The position numbers and the translations under genes are program-made. From Paenibacillus chitinolyticus NBRC 15660 (GTDB taxonomy: Bacteria > Bacillota > Bacilli > Paenibacillales > NBRC-103111), in assembly GCF_000739915.1 (NCBI RefSeq), contig NZ_BBJT01000006.1:62001-126000 (forward strand): a stretch of 64,000 bases of DNA, in the 5' to 3' direction. This document shows, piece by piece, positions 22,706-30,790 of this stretch; within the stretch, counting starts at the first letter, position 1, and the number at the start of each line of letters is the position of its first letter. The notes under the pieces were generated by a model. The model was not told the origin of the DNA. It saw only the letters and a list, made by a program, of their open reading frames with translations, and ran no database searches.

Positions 22706-23329
22706 TCAAAAATCTTTCTTTTTCATGATACCGAGCGAAATCAGATAAGAAACGAAAAATACCGATACTCCCGTCAAAGCGATAACCGCGACTGCAGCCG
22801 GGGAAGGAAGCCCCCATTTGTCCGTCGCTCCTACAATGAAGCCCAGCATGGAAGTCGACGCGAACAGCAGGATCATCATGATAACGCTGATTACCTGCAG
22901 GTACTTGTCTCCCAGCCAGTAATGCAGCGGAAGGTAAATCGCCGCATACACGAGCAGCATGGCGCCGAGAAGGCCAGAGGCTCCCCAGGAGAAGGAGGAT
23001 GCGCCGCCGGTCCCTTGTATCATCGACGTTACCGTGCTTACGATAAAGCCGATCCCCGCTCCCAGTACACCGAACAGGAGCACGCTCACATACCTGGCGC
23101 GCACGATGTCCGAACGCCGCACGGGAAGGCTGCCCAGCAGGATGAAATTACGGTTCTTCACGTCATGATTCGCGGAAATAAATAAGAGCATGATGGAGGG
23201 AACAAGCTGGACCACTACACCGCCCATCCGGGAGTTGGAGAAAGTGATGGCAAAGAAAACGACATAAACGGCCATCCACAAGAGCTCTTTTCTCATCACG
23301 CGAAAATCTTTGCTAAGCAGTGCCACCAT
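22706..23329 (-). CDS. ABC-2 type transporter permease
   Basis: This membrane protein of about 207 residues has six predicted helices and matches the ABC-2 permease pattern of small YtrC/YhcI-like exporters. ATG 23329 is chosen because AAAGGAGGG precedes it. The coding region overlaps the ATPase gene by 17 bases, which indicates translational coupling. The Lys-rich tail (MKKKDF) should be cytoplasmic. With the GntR regulator and ATPase it forms a three-gene exporter operon; the substrate is unknown. Confidence 0.85.
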   Translation of the reverse strand: MVALLSKDFRVMRKELLWMAVYVVFFAITFSNSRMGGVVVQLVPSIMLLFISANHDVKNRNFILLGSLPVRRSDIVRARYVSVLLFGVLGAGIGFIVSTVTSMIQGTGGASSFSWGASGLLGAMLLVYAAIYLPLHYWLGDKYLQVISVIMMILLFASTSMLGFIVGATDKWGLPSPAAVAVIALTGVSVFFVSYLISLGIMKKKDF

Positions 23330-24188
23330 GGCCGTACCCTCCTTTGACCGTGTAAACCATAATATCTTCCAGATTCGCGGGCTCAATGACCGCATAGCCT
23401 CCGAACAACTTCTCGGCCTGCGGCCGGTTGTAAACGAGGCCTTCGAAGCCTACGGACGTTTCCCGGACGGAAACGAACTGCTTCCGGATGTCCGCATCGA
23501 GAAGCTCCGTCCCTCCTTTTACGATGGCATACCGTTCTTGAATGTTATCCTTGCTCTCGCTGAAAACGAGCTTGCCCCGGTTCATAAAGGCGACGTAATC
23601 CGCGACGCGGTCCAAATCCGTCGTAATGTGGGTGGAGAACAGGATCGTATGCTGTTCATCCTGCATCAGATCGGCCAGCAGATCGAGCAGCTCGCGCCGG
23701 AAGACGGGATCGAGTCCCGCGGTCGGTTCGTCCATCACTAGAAGCTTAGCCCCGTGGGAAAGAGCCGCGGCCAGACCGAACTTCATCTTCATGCCTTTGG
23801 ATAAGTCCGAAATTTTTTTCCCGGCCGGAAGCTCGAACCGCTCCAGATAGGTTTGAAACTGCGTCTCGTTCCAATTCCGGTAAAAAGACGCGAGCAGCCT
23901 TCCGGTCTGGCGGACGGTCAAATGCTCGTAGAAATGACTTTCGTCCGACACGAAACCGATCCTTTCTTTGATCTCTTTCTCCCGTATCGGCATCTCCATT
24001 CCTTCTATGAAGACACGTCCCTGCTCCGGAATAGCAAGATGGAGCAAAATTTTAATCAGCGTGCTTTTGCCCGCACCGTTAGGACCGATCAGTCCTGTAA
24101 TGTATCCTTTCGGAACCGCAAAGGACAGGTCTTGGATGCTGAAGTTTGAATAGGCTTTGGAAATATGTTTAAATTCCACGGCGTTCAT
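23313..24188 (-). CDS. ABC transporter ATP-binding subunit (YtrB type)
   Basis: This 291-residue ATPase has Walker A GPNGAGKST (35-43), Q-loop region FVSDESHFYEHLTV, signature LSKGMKMKFGLA (about 131-142), Walker B LLVMDEPTAGLDP (about 154-166) and H-loop STHITTD (about 188-194). A C-terminal extension (about 220-291) is typical of ABC-2 exporters that move antibiotics or lipids. Its ATG overlaps the GntR stop (ATGA). It would power the permease at 22706-23329. Confidence 0.92.
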   Translation of the reverse strand: MNAVEFKHISKAYSNFSIQDLSFAVPKGYITGLIGPNGAGKSTLIKILLHLAIPEQGRVFIEGMEMPIREKEIKERIGFVSDESHFYEHLTVRQTGRLLASFYRNWNETQFQTYLERFELPAGKKISDLSKGMKMKFGLAAALSHGAKLLVMDEPTAGLDPVFRRELLDLLADLMQDEQHTILFSTHITTDLDRVADYVAFMNRGKLVFSESKDNIQERYAIVKGGTELLDADIRKQFVSVRETSVGFEGLVYNRPQAEKLFGGYAVIEPANLEDIMVYTVKGGYGHGGTA

Positions 24189-24571
24189 CGAATCTCTTCC
24201 TCCTCTTCATACAGCGCTTTGACGGTTTCGATCGTTTCATCCACGGTTATTCCCAGCTGCCTGGCTTCCCGTACGGCTTCCGACAATTTCGCTTCAAACT
24301 GCTTTAACTGCTGTTCCCGGATATATTCCCGATTCAGACCGGAGACGAAGGAGCCTTTGCCGACGACCGAGTCGATCAGCCCTTCCTTTTCCAGCTCCTC
24401 GTAAGCCCTCTTGGTCGTGATCACACTGATTTGCAGATCTTTTGCGAGCTGCCGGATCGACGGCAGACCTTCACCGGGAAGCAGCTCTCCCTGCAGAATT
24501 TGGCGCTGAATCTGCTGTCGGATCTGCTCGTAGATCGGCTCGCCTGAACTCTGCGAAAGAATAATGTTCAT
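24185..24571 (-). CDS. GntR-family repressor, YtrA subfamily
   Basis: This 128-residue regulator has an N-terminal winged helix (about 10-75; GEGLPSIRQLAKDLQISVIT and KRAYEELEKEGL) and a short helical dimerisation tail, the YtrA layout. In Bacillus, YtrA represses an ABC exporter operon and is released in cell-envelope stress. Here it heads the operon and probably controls it through the AT-rich palindrome at 24601-24638. The ATG has a weak GGGTGA site. It overlaps the ATPase gene by 4 bases. Confidence 0.9.
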   Translation of the reverse strand: MNIILSQSSGEPIYEQIRQQIQRQILQGELLPGEGLPSIRQLAKDLQISVITTKRAYEELEKEGLIDSVVGKGSFVSGLNREYIREQQLKQFEAKLSEAVREARQLGITVDETIETVKALYEEEEEIR

Positions 24572-24600
24572 AGTTCACCCGCTTCGTGTAAGCTTTGTTT

Positions 24601-24638
24601 ATATTGTATATGTATACTATATACACTATATACAATAT
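24601..24638. promoter_or_regulatory. Palindromic operator of the YtrA-type operon
   Basis: ATATTGTATAT (24601-24611) and its exact complement ATATACAATAT (24628-24638) flank an AT-rich core with -10-like TATAC(T) steps. It lies 30-67 bases upstream of the GntR start, where both promoter and operator are expected. Confidence 0.65.
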
Positions 24639-24663
24639 TGTCAATCCGCTTATGCCCATAAAA

Positions 24664-24694
24664 AAACGGAAGTCCGCTTGGAGCAGCCTCCGTT
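24664..24694 (-). terminator. Intrinsic terminator of the MocR gene
   Basis: Read leftward, AAACGGAGG and CTTCCGTTT pair around a 13-base loop and are followed by T4. Confidence 0.65.
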
Positions 24695-24723
24695 TATTTG
24701 TCCAACCGCATTCCCCCGTGGCT

Positions 24724-26082
24724 TCAGCGGTCTCCGTATCGTCCAAGCTCCTCCATGAGAAGCCGGATTCCCCTCCGGATTTGTTCGTCCCCGACTTGGG
24801 AGACATTCAGCTTCAAATAATTGTCCCGGGGAAAGCCCGGCAGATAGTGCTTGTCGATCGGTTCGATTACCACCGATTTTTTACGCAGCCGCCTGGCCAG
24901 CTCCGTCTGGGATACAGACGGGCTCAGCACAAGGTGAGTATGGACGGGAGAGAGCTCTTCGCTTCCCGCAGCTTCTTGTACTGCGCCGCCGGCAAGCGGC
25001 CCATACTCCGCAAGCATTTGCCGGAAAAGCAGCGACCTGGTCGCATAGGCGGCTTTGATTTTATGCTTGTGCCGTTCGAACATCCCGCTTTTCAGGTAAA
25101 TCTCCAGCGCGCCTTGGGAAATCATCGAGCTGTCGATGTCGGCGATGCGCTTATACTGGCTGAAGAGGTCCACAAGACTGCCGGGAATAACCGCAATCCC
25201 GATGCGAAGGCCGGGGAACATGATTTTGGAGAAACTTTTCAAATAAACCACCCGTCCCCCCTCATCGTAAGCATGAACCGGGTCGGCTTTCCCGTCCGGC
25301 TCCAAGTCGGCCAGATAGTCGTCTTCCACCACGTAGACATCATATTTGCGGGCAAGGGCCGCTATTTTTTTCTTCACATCCGTGGGGTAAGAACTCCCGA
25401 GCGGGGCATGAAACCTCGGAATCGTGTAAAAGAACTTGATCGGCTCCGTGCGGAAAATCCGCTCCAGTTCATCCAGATCGATCCCTTCCCGCGAACGCCG
25501 GATTCCCATGACCGGGACCCCGTGAGTCACGAGCTGTTCGATGAACAGGTGGTAGCCGGGCTGCTCGATCAGCACCTTCGTTTTTCCGTTCGGAAAAGGA
25601 AGCGCGGCCAGAATGGCTAGCGCCTGCTGCACCCCGGACACGACAAACAGGCTGCCGACGCGCGTAAACACCTGATAATCCGCAAGCAGCTTCTGCATCA
25701 TCACGAGCAGTGCGGGCAGTCCTTGAGGAGTGCCGTACACAAACAAATCGTTTTTGTACGTATCGATCGCTTTGTTCATACAGTGCTGGAAATCCAGATA
25801 AGGAAAAAAGGCCGGGTCCGGGGCGGATACGGCAAAGTCGATGACATCCGGCGAGTCCGGGGCGGTATCCGTCGACGATTGGACGACATAATACCCGCTC
25901 TTGGCGATAGAATAGACCAGGTGCCTGCTCTCCAATTCCTCCAACGCACGGATAACGGTACTTTTGTTAACCCCGTAACTTTCCGACAACTGCCGGATGG
26001 AGGGTAGTTTGCTGCCCTCTTTATAGCGGCGGTCCGCGATCTGCCGCTCCAGATCGGTTAAAATCCCTTCATATTTGTGCAT
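24724..26082 (-). CDS. MocR-type regulator (GntR domain fused to PLP aminotransferase fold)
   Basis: This 452-residue fusion has an N-terminal GntR winged helix (about 1-70; LPSIRQLSESYGVNKSTVIR) and a class I aminotransferase-like domain (about 85-450). The PLP-binding Lys lies in LKSFSKIMFPGLRIG (about 278-292). MocR proteins sense amino compounds through PLP and control a divergent gene, here an EamA-type exporter. The ATG has an ideal GGGGAGGTG site. The palindrome CTGTACCGGTACAG between the genes is a good operator candidate. Confidence 0.9.
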   Translation of the reverse strand: MHKYEGILTDLERQIADRRYKEGSKLPSIRQLSESYGVNKSTVIRALEELESRHLVYSIAKSGYYVVQSSTDTAPDSPDVIDFAVSAPDPAFFPYLDFQHCMNKAIDTYKNDLFVYGTPQGLPALLVMMQKLLADYQVFTRVGSLFVVSGVQQALAILAALPFPNGKTKVLIEQPGYHLFIEQLVTHGVPVMGIRRSREGIDLDELERIFRTEPIKFFYTIPRFHAPLGSSYPTDVKKKIAALARKYDVYVVEDDYLADLEPDGKADPVHAYDEGGRVVYLKSFSKIMFPGLRIGIAVIPGSLVDLFSQYKRIADIDSSMISQGALEIYLKSGMFERHKHKIKAAYATRSLLFRQMLAEYGPLAGGAVQEAAGSEELSPVHTHLVLSPSVSQTELARRLRKKSVVIEPIDKHYLPGFPRDNYLKLNVSQVGDEQIRRGIRLLMEELGRYGDR

Positions 26083-26103
26083 GAATTCACCTCCCCGGCC
26101 AAT

Positions 26104-26117
26104 CTGTACCGGTACAG
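26104..26117. promoter_or_regulatory. Perfect palindrome between the MocR and EamA genes
   Basis: CTGTACCGGTACAG is a 14-base perfect inverted repeat 22 bases upstream of the MocR start and 103 bases before the exporter. It is a candidate binding site for the MocR protein. Confidence 0.5.
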
Positions 26118-26219
26118 TTAACGTTTTCTCCTATTGTAGCACAGGCGCCCATCCCCTTAAAATCTAAGCAAGGACCTTAATAAACCGCTATGCATGCAGG
26201 CTCAAAGGAATAGATCGCC

Positions 26220-27164
26220 ATGAAAGCAGCACCTCTTACCAAAGCTTATCTAGCCGCCGTACTTTACGCCTTGATCATCGGCTTCTCGTTCATATTCGTG
26301 AAAACCGCCCTCGTTTCCACGGGGCCGTTCGACCTCCTGGCGCACAGGTTTACGATTTCCCTGGCCGCGCTGCTCGTCTTCCTCGCCCTCGGCAGAACCC
26401 GCCTGAACATCCGGAAGCGGGATTATTTAGCCATCCTGCCGATGGCCGTGCTGTATCCCGTTCTGTTTTTTGCTTTCCAGACCTTCGGCCTGGTACAGGC
26501 GTCGGCTTCCGAAGCGGGAATCATCCAAGCAGCAGCCCCCGTTTTCACCATGATGCTCGCTTCGGTTGTGCTGAAGGAACGGACCGGCCTGCGGCAAAAT
26601 TTGTTTATCGCCCTCTCTGTGGCAGGCGGTGTTTATATTTTCGCCATGAAGGGACTGGACTTTCGTACGATGAACGGTGCCGGGCTGTTCCTGATCCTGC
26701 TCTCCGCTCTTTCCTCCGCGGGATACAGCGTGCTCGCGAGAAAATTAAGCCGGAACTATACGCCGCTCGACTTGACGTTTGTTTCGCTGCTTTTCGGCTT
26801 CATCGCGTTTAACGGATTTGCGGTCATTCGCCGCACCGTCCAAGGCACGCTTCCTCTCTATTTCGAACCTTTCGGCGACCTTTCGTTCACCGTCTCGGTT
26901 CTTTTTCTGGGCGTGCTGTCCTCCCTGGCGAGTTCATTTCTGTCCAATTACGCCCTTTCCAAAATGGAGGCTTTCAAAATCAGCATTTTCAGCCAGCTGG
27001 CGACGATCGTTACCATGGCGGCCGGCGTCATCATCCTGCATGAGAAACTGGCCTATTTCCATTTGATCGGAGCCGCCCTGATGATTGCCGGAGTGGTCGG
27101 CGTATGCCTGCCGGCGTCTTCCCGCAAAATTTCCCGGCAGCCGGAACGGAGGCTGGATGCGTAA
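26220..27164 (+). CDS. EamA/DMT-family exporter
   Basis: This 314-residue membrane protein has ten predicted helices in two homologous EamA halves (about 8-140 and 155-295). Members export amino acids, amines or drugs. It starts with a typical first helix (AAVLYALIIGFSFIFVK). Divergence from a MocR regulator suggests that the substrate or its precursor is sensed by the PLP domain. AAAGGA precedes the ATG, and a terminator lies about 130 bases after the stop. Confidence 0.88.
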   Translation: MKAAPLTKAYLAAVLYALIIGFSFIFVKTALVSTGPFDLLAHRFTISLAALLVFLALGRTRLNIRKRDYLAILPMAVLYPVLFFAFQTFGLVQASASEAGIIQAAAPVFTMMLASVVLKERTGLRQNLFIALSVAGGVYIFAMKGLDFRTMNGAGLFLILLSALSSAGYSVLARKLSRNYTPLDLTFVSLLFGFIAFNGFAVIRRTVQGTLPLYFEPFGDLSFTVSVLFLGVLSSLASSFLSNYALSKMEAFKISIFSQLATIVTMAAGVIILHEKLAYFHLIGAALMIAGVVGVCLPASSRKISRQPERRLDA

Positions 27165-27293
27165 AGGAAATTTTAAGCGGCGGCTGCTTGTCCAATGTCT
27201 CGCAGTCCTTATGTTTTGGCCGGAAATCGGTGTTTTCTTTGAAACCGGCCGCTCAACACTAATGCTGCCCAGCGCTTATTCGCAGGCAAAACG

Positions 27294-27321
27294 AAAAGGC
27301 CGTGACATTCACGGCCTTTTT
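27294..27321. terminator. Intrinsic terminator
   Basis: AAAAGGCCGTGA and TCACGGCCTTTTT pair perfectly around a 3-base loop. It serves the EamA gene and, on the other strand, the GNAT gene. Confidence 0.9.
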
Positions 27322-27397
27322 ATCGTTCGCTTTATTCCCGGCTGTCCGCTTCCCGCACCGGCTGCGAGGCGCCTACTCATCGCCCCGAATCACTGTC

Positions 27398-27880
27398 TCA
27401 AAGAGAAACGCGCATATGGATGCCGGCCAGGCGCTTCCCGTCCGGTCCCGCCTTCTCAGACACGTCGAAGGGACAGAAGCCGATCTTTGTATACAGAAGC
27501 AGCGCGGGCGTATTCGTGTTATGACAGATGAGATTCAGAAACGGAACACCGAGCTCCCGTTTCGCTTTGTCCATCATCGTCCGGATCAGATAAGAGGATG
27601 CCCCTTTTCCCCGGTAGCCGAGCGCCACAATCACGTTTCCGAGCCAGCATTCCTTCTCCCGCACACAGTCGTACAAATTGGCGTAAGCGGCAATTTCCCC
27701 GCCTTCGGCCGTTATAACGGTCGGGCACAGCCGTGTTTTCAGCGCTTCCCGAATCTGCTCCGGCGTTAGCGGAAATACGCCTTTCGGATACATGTAAAAG
27801 AGCTCGCCCGCATGTTGCGGCATCCCGCAAATAACGTCCAAATCGTCCGGCGACAAAGGCCTGCTTTGATAATCCGCCAT
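27398..27880 (-). CDS. GNAT-family N-acetyltransferase
   Basis: This acetyltransferase of about 160 residues has motif A VIVALGYRGKGASSYLI (acetyl-CoA pyrophosphate loop with Gly-x-Gly, about 88-104) and a C-terminal motif B with LICHNTNTPALLLYTKIGF (Asn and Tyr near CoA, about 119-137). The substrate cannot be deduced. ATG 27880 was chosen over the in-frame GTGs just upstream because the GAGGGA site is better spaced. It is a single leftward gene. Confidence 0.87.
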   Translation of the reverse strand: MADYQSRPLSPDDLDVICGMPQHAGELFYMYPKGVFPLTPEQIREALKTRLCPTVITAEGGEIAAYANLYDCVREKECWLGNVIVALGYRGKGASSYLIRTMMDKAKRELGVPFLNLICHNTNTPALLLYTKIGFCPFDVSEKAGPDGKRLAGIHMRVSL

Positions 27881-27978
27881 TCCCACCACTCCCTCATCAT
27901 ATGTACCGTTTTGTACCGGCGAAACAGGCGAGCACCGTTATACCGCCCGCTCTTATCTCTTGTCCTACCCCTGCCTGC

Positions 27979-28013
27979 AAAAAAAACCGGCCGGGCCTTA
28001 TGCCTGCCGGTTC
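27979..28013 (-). terminator. Intrinsic terminator of the pyrD-relQ-DUF309 operon
   Basis: Read leftward, GAACCGGCAGGC and GCCCGGCCGGTT form a GC-rich stem followed by eight T. Confidence 0.85.
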
Positions 28014-28056
28014 TTTCCCTGCCGTTTCCATCTAGGATTCGGTCCGCCGGATAAAC

Positions 28057-28464
28057 TCAACCCGATTCCCGCTCGCCTTGAATTTGCCGGACCCGTTCCG
28101 CCAGGTCCTCATCCACGATGCGAATCTCCAGCGGATAAGGCTCGAAAGGCCGCACCCCGTTATTCCGGAGCTTGCCCAGGTAAGCCTCCGCATCCCGCAG
28201 CAGCAGGGCCACGTCTATTCCGAGCAGCCTGTCCGGGTACCCCTGCAGCTTCGCGATCCCCGATTCCATCAATTTAACGGCTCCCGATACGTTAGCGTTA
28301 AGATGATGGTACAGGCCGACGGCAATCTGCAGCAGCCCCTGGTAAAACGGCTTCCGGCCTTCTTCCAGCCAGAGGGTCTCCATCACTTCATGGCATTCGT
28401 AATAGTCCCGGTTTACATTGAACTCGTATAAAAAAGCGAGGTACAACGGATCGTAAGGACGCAA
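28057..28464 (-). CDS. DUF309 family protein
   Basis: This 135-residue all-helical protein has the DUF309 hallmark FNVNRDYYECHEVMETLWL (about 14-32), with conserved Arg, His and Glu, and LQIAVGLYHHLNANVSGA (about 46-62). The biochemical role of the family is unknown; conserved His/Glu residues hint at a metal or ligand site. TTG 28464 overlaps the end of the relQ-type gene (its stop is two bases away) and has AAAGGGG upstream, so it is translated from the same message. It is the last gene before the operon terminator. Confidence 0.85.
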   Translation of the reverse strand: MRPYDPLYLAFLYEFNVNRDYYECHEVMETLWLEEGRKPFYQGLLQIAVGLYHHLNANVSGAVKLMESGIAKLQGYPDRLLGIDVALLLRDAEAYLGKLRNNGVRPFEPYPLEIRIVDEDLAERVRQIQGERESG

Positions 28465-28465
28465 A

Positions 28466-29269
28466 TCAGCGTGCCCCTTTTTTCGCCCGTTTGATGGCTT
28501 CCTGGATTTCTTCCTGAAGCTCGCGCATGGCCCGTGTATCGTCCTTCTCGAAAATTTCGTTGAAGCGCATCTGGAACTGGACGGCTTCCCGCACGCGATG
28601 ATAGAAGTACAGCACCTGGATGCAGTTCAGAATGACGGTAACCAGATTCGAATTGTCTTCGAACAGCTTCTGCGCTTCCACGATTTCTCCGCGGATGTTA
28701 GACATTTCCTGATCCAGCAGGTAAGCGGCTTCGGCCGCGCGGCTAAGTCTCGTGCGAACCTCCTCCGGCAGCATGCTTTCCTTGTATTTATAATTCAGGG
28801 AATGCTCGATAGTCGCCCAGAAATTCATCGCCAGTGTACGCAACTGAATTTCGCCGAGCACCTTTTTCATCCCCAGAGAAGTCTGCACCGGGTATTCGAT
28901 AATCATATGAAAGCTGCGGTAGCCGCTTTCCTTCTTGTTGGCGATATAATCTTTTTCGTAGAGCACTTTCATATCCTTACGCTGGTGGATCAGCTCTCGC
29001 AATGTTTCGATATCTTCAACGAACTGGCACATGATGCGGATGCCCGCAATATCTTCGATACCGGTTTCGAGATCGTCCATGGATACGTTCAACTTCTTGG
29101 CTTTATCCAAAATGCTGGAAATTTTTTTAACACGCCCGGTCACGAATTCGATCGGAGAATATTCCTCGCGGTTTTTGAGTTCCGCCCGAAGCGTTTTGAA
29201 TTTAATTTTGAGTTCTTCTACGGTCTGTTCATAAGGAAACAGAAATTTTTTCCAATCTCTTCCATCCAT
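28466..29269 (-). CDS. relQ: Small alarmone synthetase, RelQ type
   Basis: This GTP pyrophosphokinase of about 267 residues makes (p)ppGpp from GTP/GDP and ATP. It carries only the RelA/SpoT synthetase domain (about 40-175), with GIRIMCQFVEDI, KESGYRSFHMIIEYP and GEIQLRTLAMNFW, and lacks the HD hydrolase domain. The C-terminal helical part (about 180-260) suits the RelQ tetramer. RelQ rather than RelP is inferred from length and the second-half helices. ATG 29269 follows GGAGG by 8 bases. It is the middle gene of pyrD-relQ-DUF309. Confidence 0.88.
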   Translation of the reverse strand: MDGRDWKKFLFPYEQTVEELKIKFKTLRAELKNREEYSPIEFVTGRVKKISSILDKAKKLNVSMDDLETGIEDIAGIRIMCQFVEDIETLRELIHQRKDMKVLYEKDYIANKKESGYRSFHMIIEYPVQTSLGMKKVLGEIQLRTLAMNFWATIEHSLNYKYKESMLPEEVRTRLSRAAEAAYLLDQEMSNIRGEIVEAQKLFEDNSNLVTVILNCIQVLYFYHRVREAVQFQMRFNEIFEKDDTRAMRELQEEIQEAIKRAKKGAR

Positions 29270-29290
29270 AAGAACTGCCTCCACTTCCGG

Positions 29291-30394
29291 TCAAAGTCGA
29301 CGTTGATCTGCCCCGATCGCCTCGGAAATATGGGTAAAGCCGTCTTTTTTAAGCAGGGTCGACAAACCTTCATTCAATTTCTTCAAAAGGCCCGGGCCTT
29401 CGTATATAAGCGCCGTATACACCTCGACGAGGCTCGCTCCCGCCCGGATTTTGTCATAGGCATCCTGCGCGGTGAAAATTCCGCCGGACCCGATAATCGG
29501 GATGCGTCCTTCCGTCATTCGGTACACGCGCGAAATAAGCTCGGTCGAACGGGATGTCAGCGGACGTCCGCTCAGGCCCCCTGCCTGATCCCGGTTGGGA
29601 TGACTTAATCCGTCGCGTCCAAGCGTCGTATTCGAAACGATAATCCCGGAAACCCCGCTTCCGCCGATGACGGCAATCGTATTTTCCAGCTCGGTGTCGG
29701 TCAGGTCGGGCGCGATTTTGACGAGAACCGGCTTGGCCGCGCCGCCGGTCCGCTCGTGCTGAATCTTCATCTCGCCCGTGACCGCATGAAGCAATCTCTG
29801 CAGATCATTGCCATGCTGCAAATTACGCAGATCGGGTGTATTCGGTGAAGAGATATTAACCACGAAAAAGTCTCCGTGCCCGTACAAGACCCGGATGCAG
29901 GAGCGGTAATCTTCTTCCGCCTGCTCGTTGGGCGTCGTTTTGTTCTTGCCGATGTTGACGGCCACGGGGACCGGACGGCTGCCGAGGCGGCTTAAATTTT
30001 GCGCCATCGCCTCCGCGCCGACGTTGTTGAAGCCCATCCGGTTGATCAGGGCTTCATCCTCCGGAAGCCGGAAAAGCCGCGGCTTGTCGTTGCCGCTCTG
30101 CGGTTTGGGGGTAACGGTCCCCACTTCCATAAAACCGAAACCCATCCGGGAGAAACCTTCCACCGCCTGGGCATTCTTATCCAGTCCGGCGGCAAGTCCC
30201 ACCGGATTCGGAAACGCGATTCCCCAGAGCGTGCTATGAAGTTCGGGGGCATGACCGGACCCCCATGCGGCGCCGATAACGGACGACATTCCTGGGATCT
30301 TGGCAGCCGTTTTAAGTCCGTTAATAATCAAATGGTGAGCCTTCTCCGCGTCCATGCGAAACAGGACCGGCTTAGCGATTTTCTTGTATACCAT
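29291..30394 (-). CDS. pyrD: Dihydroorotate dehydrogenase (quinone), class 2
   Basis: This protein of about 367 residues oxidises dihydroorotate to orotate in pyrimidine synthesis, passing electrons to quinone at the membrane. The N-terminal helix region (MDAEKAHHLIINGL) is the class 2 membrane/quinone tunnel signature. The FMN site shows AAGLDKNA, NIGKNKTT, VKIAPDL and GSGGIFTAQDAYD, and the catalytic base is Ser in NISSPNTP, as in class 2. Many Bacilli use class 1B with PyrK; this standalone quinone enzyme is separate from any pyr operon. ATG 30394 has GGAG 10 bases upstream. Confidence 0.93.
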   Translation of the reverse strand: MVYKKIAKPVLFRMDAEKAHHLIINGLKTAAKIPGMSSVIGAAWGSGHAPELHSTLWGIAFPNPVGLAAGLDKNAQAVEGFSRMGFGFMEVGTVTPKPQSGNDKPRLFRLPEDEALINRMGFNNVGAEAMAQNLSRLGSRPVPVAVNIGKNKTTPNEQAEEDYRSCIRVLYGHGDFFVVNISSPNTPDLRNLQHGNDLQRLLHAVTGEMKIQHERTGGAAKPVLVKIAPDLTDTELENTIAVIGGSGVSGIIVSNTTLGRDGLSHPNRDQAGGLSGRPLTSRSTELISRVYRMTEGRIPIIGSGGIFTAQDAYDKIRAGASLVEVYTALIYEGPGLLKKLNEGLSTLLKKDGFTHISEAIGADQRRL

Positions 30395-30721
30395 GCAGTT
30401 GACACTCCGTTCCTCAGTACTCTCATCTGTCAGTTTATCGCGTTCCGCGCGAGAATGCAAAGATTTTTACCCGTACAGAGTCCCTTGATCGGGACGTATA
30501 ACTCCTGTTAAACGGTATTAAACACGAACGAAATATATTATAACACATAAATCGTTCGTTTTATGGCAAATTCCGTACAAATGTTTGCATCTTTTGAGTC
30601 GTTCTTTCGACAGAACCTATTTCGATAAACCGGATCGTTTTAATCGGTTTTAAAAAAACGGGTTTAAACGGCAGTCCTCCGTCTCGTATCGCGTCAGACG
30701 CAAGAGTCTCTAATCGGCCGT
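30395..30721. other. AT-rich intergenic region upstream of pyrD
   Basis: About 330 bases have no gene. AT-rich tracts and short homopolymer runs (for example TTTTAAAAAAACG at about 30650) are present, but I see no PyrR-type leader hairpin or other riboswitch. Confidence 0.4.
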
Positions 30722-30762
30722 AAAAAAAAGCGCCTCCCCCGCACGTAGCAGGAAAGGCGCTC
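30722..30762 (-). terminator. Intrinsic terminator of the L,D-transpeptidase gene
   Basis: Read leftward, AGCGCCT and AGGCGCT pair around a 19-base loop and are followed by eight T. Confidence 0.8.
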
Positions 30763-30790
30763 TCACATCCCGTCCTTAACGGACGGGGAT

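Noticed and set aside
27085-27531. 148-residue frame after the EamA exporter
   Set aside because: It spans the terminator at 27294-27321 and part of the GNAT gene, and has no family features.
30461-30720. Pyrimidine attenuator (PyrR leader) before pyrD
   Set aside because: No terminator/antiterminator hairpins or conserved PyrR-binding loop were seen.
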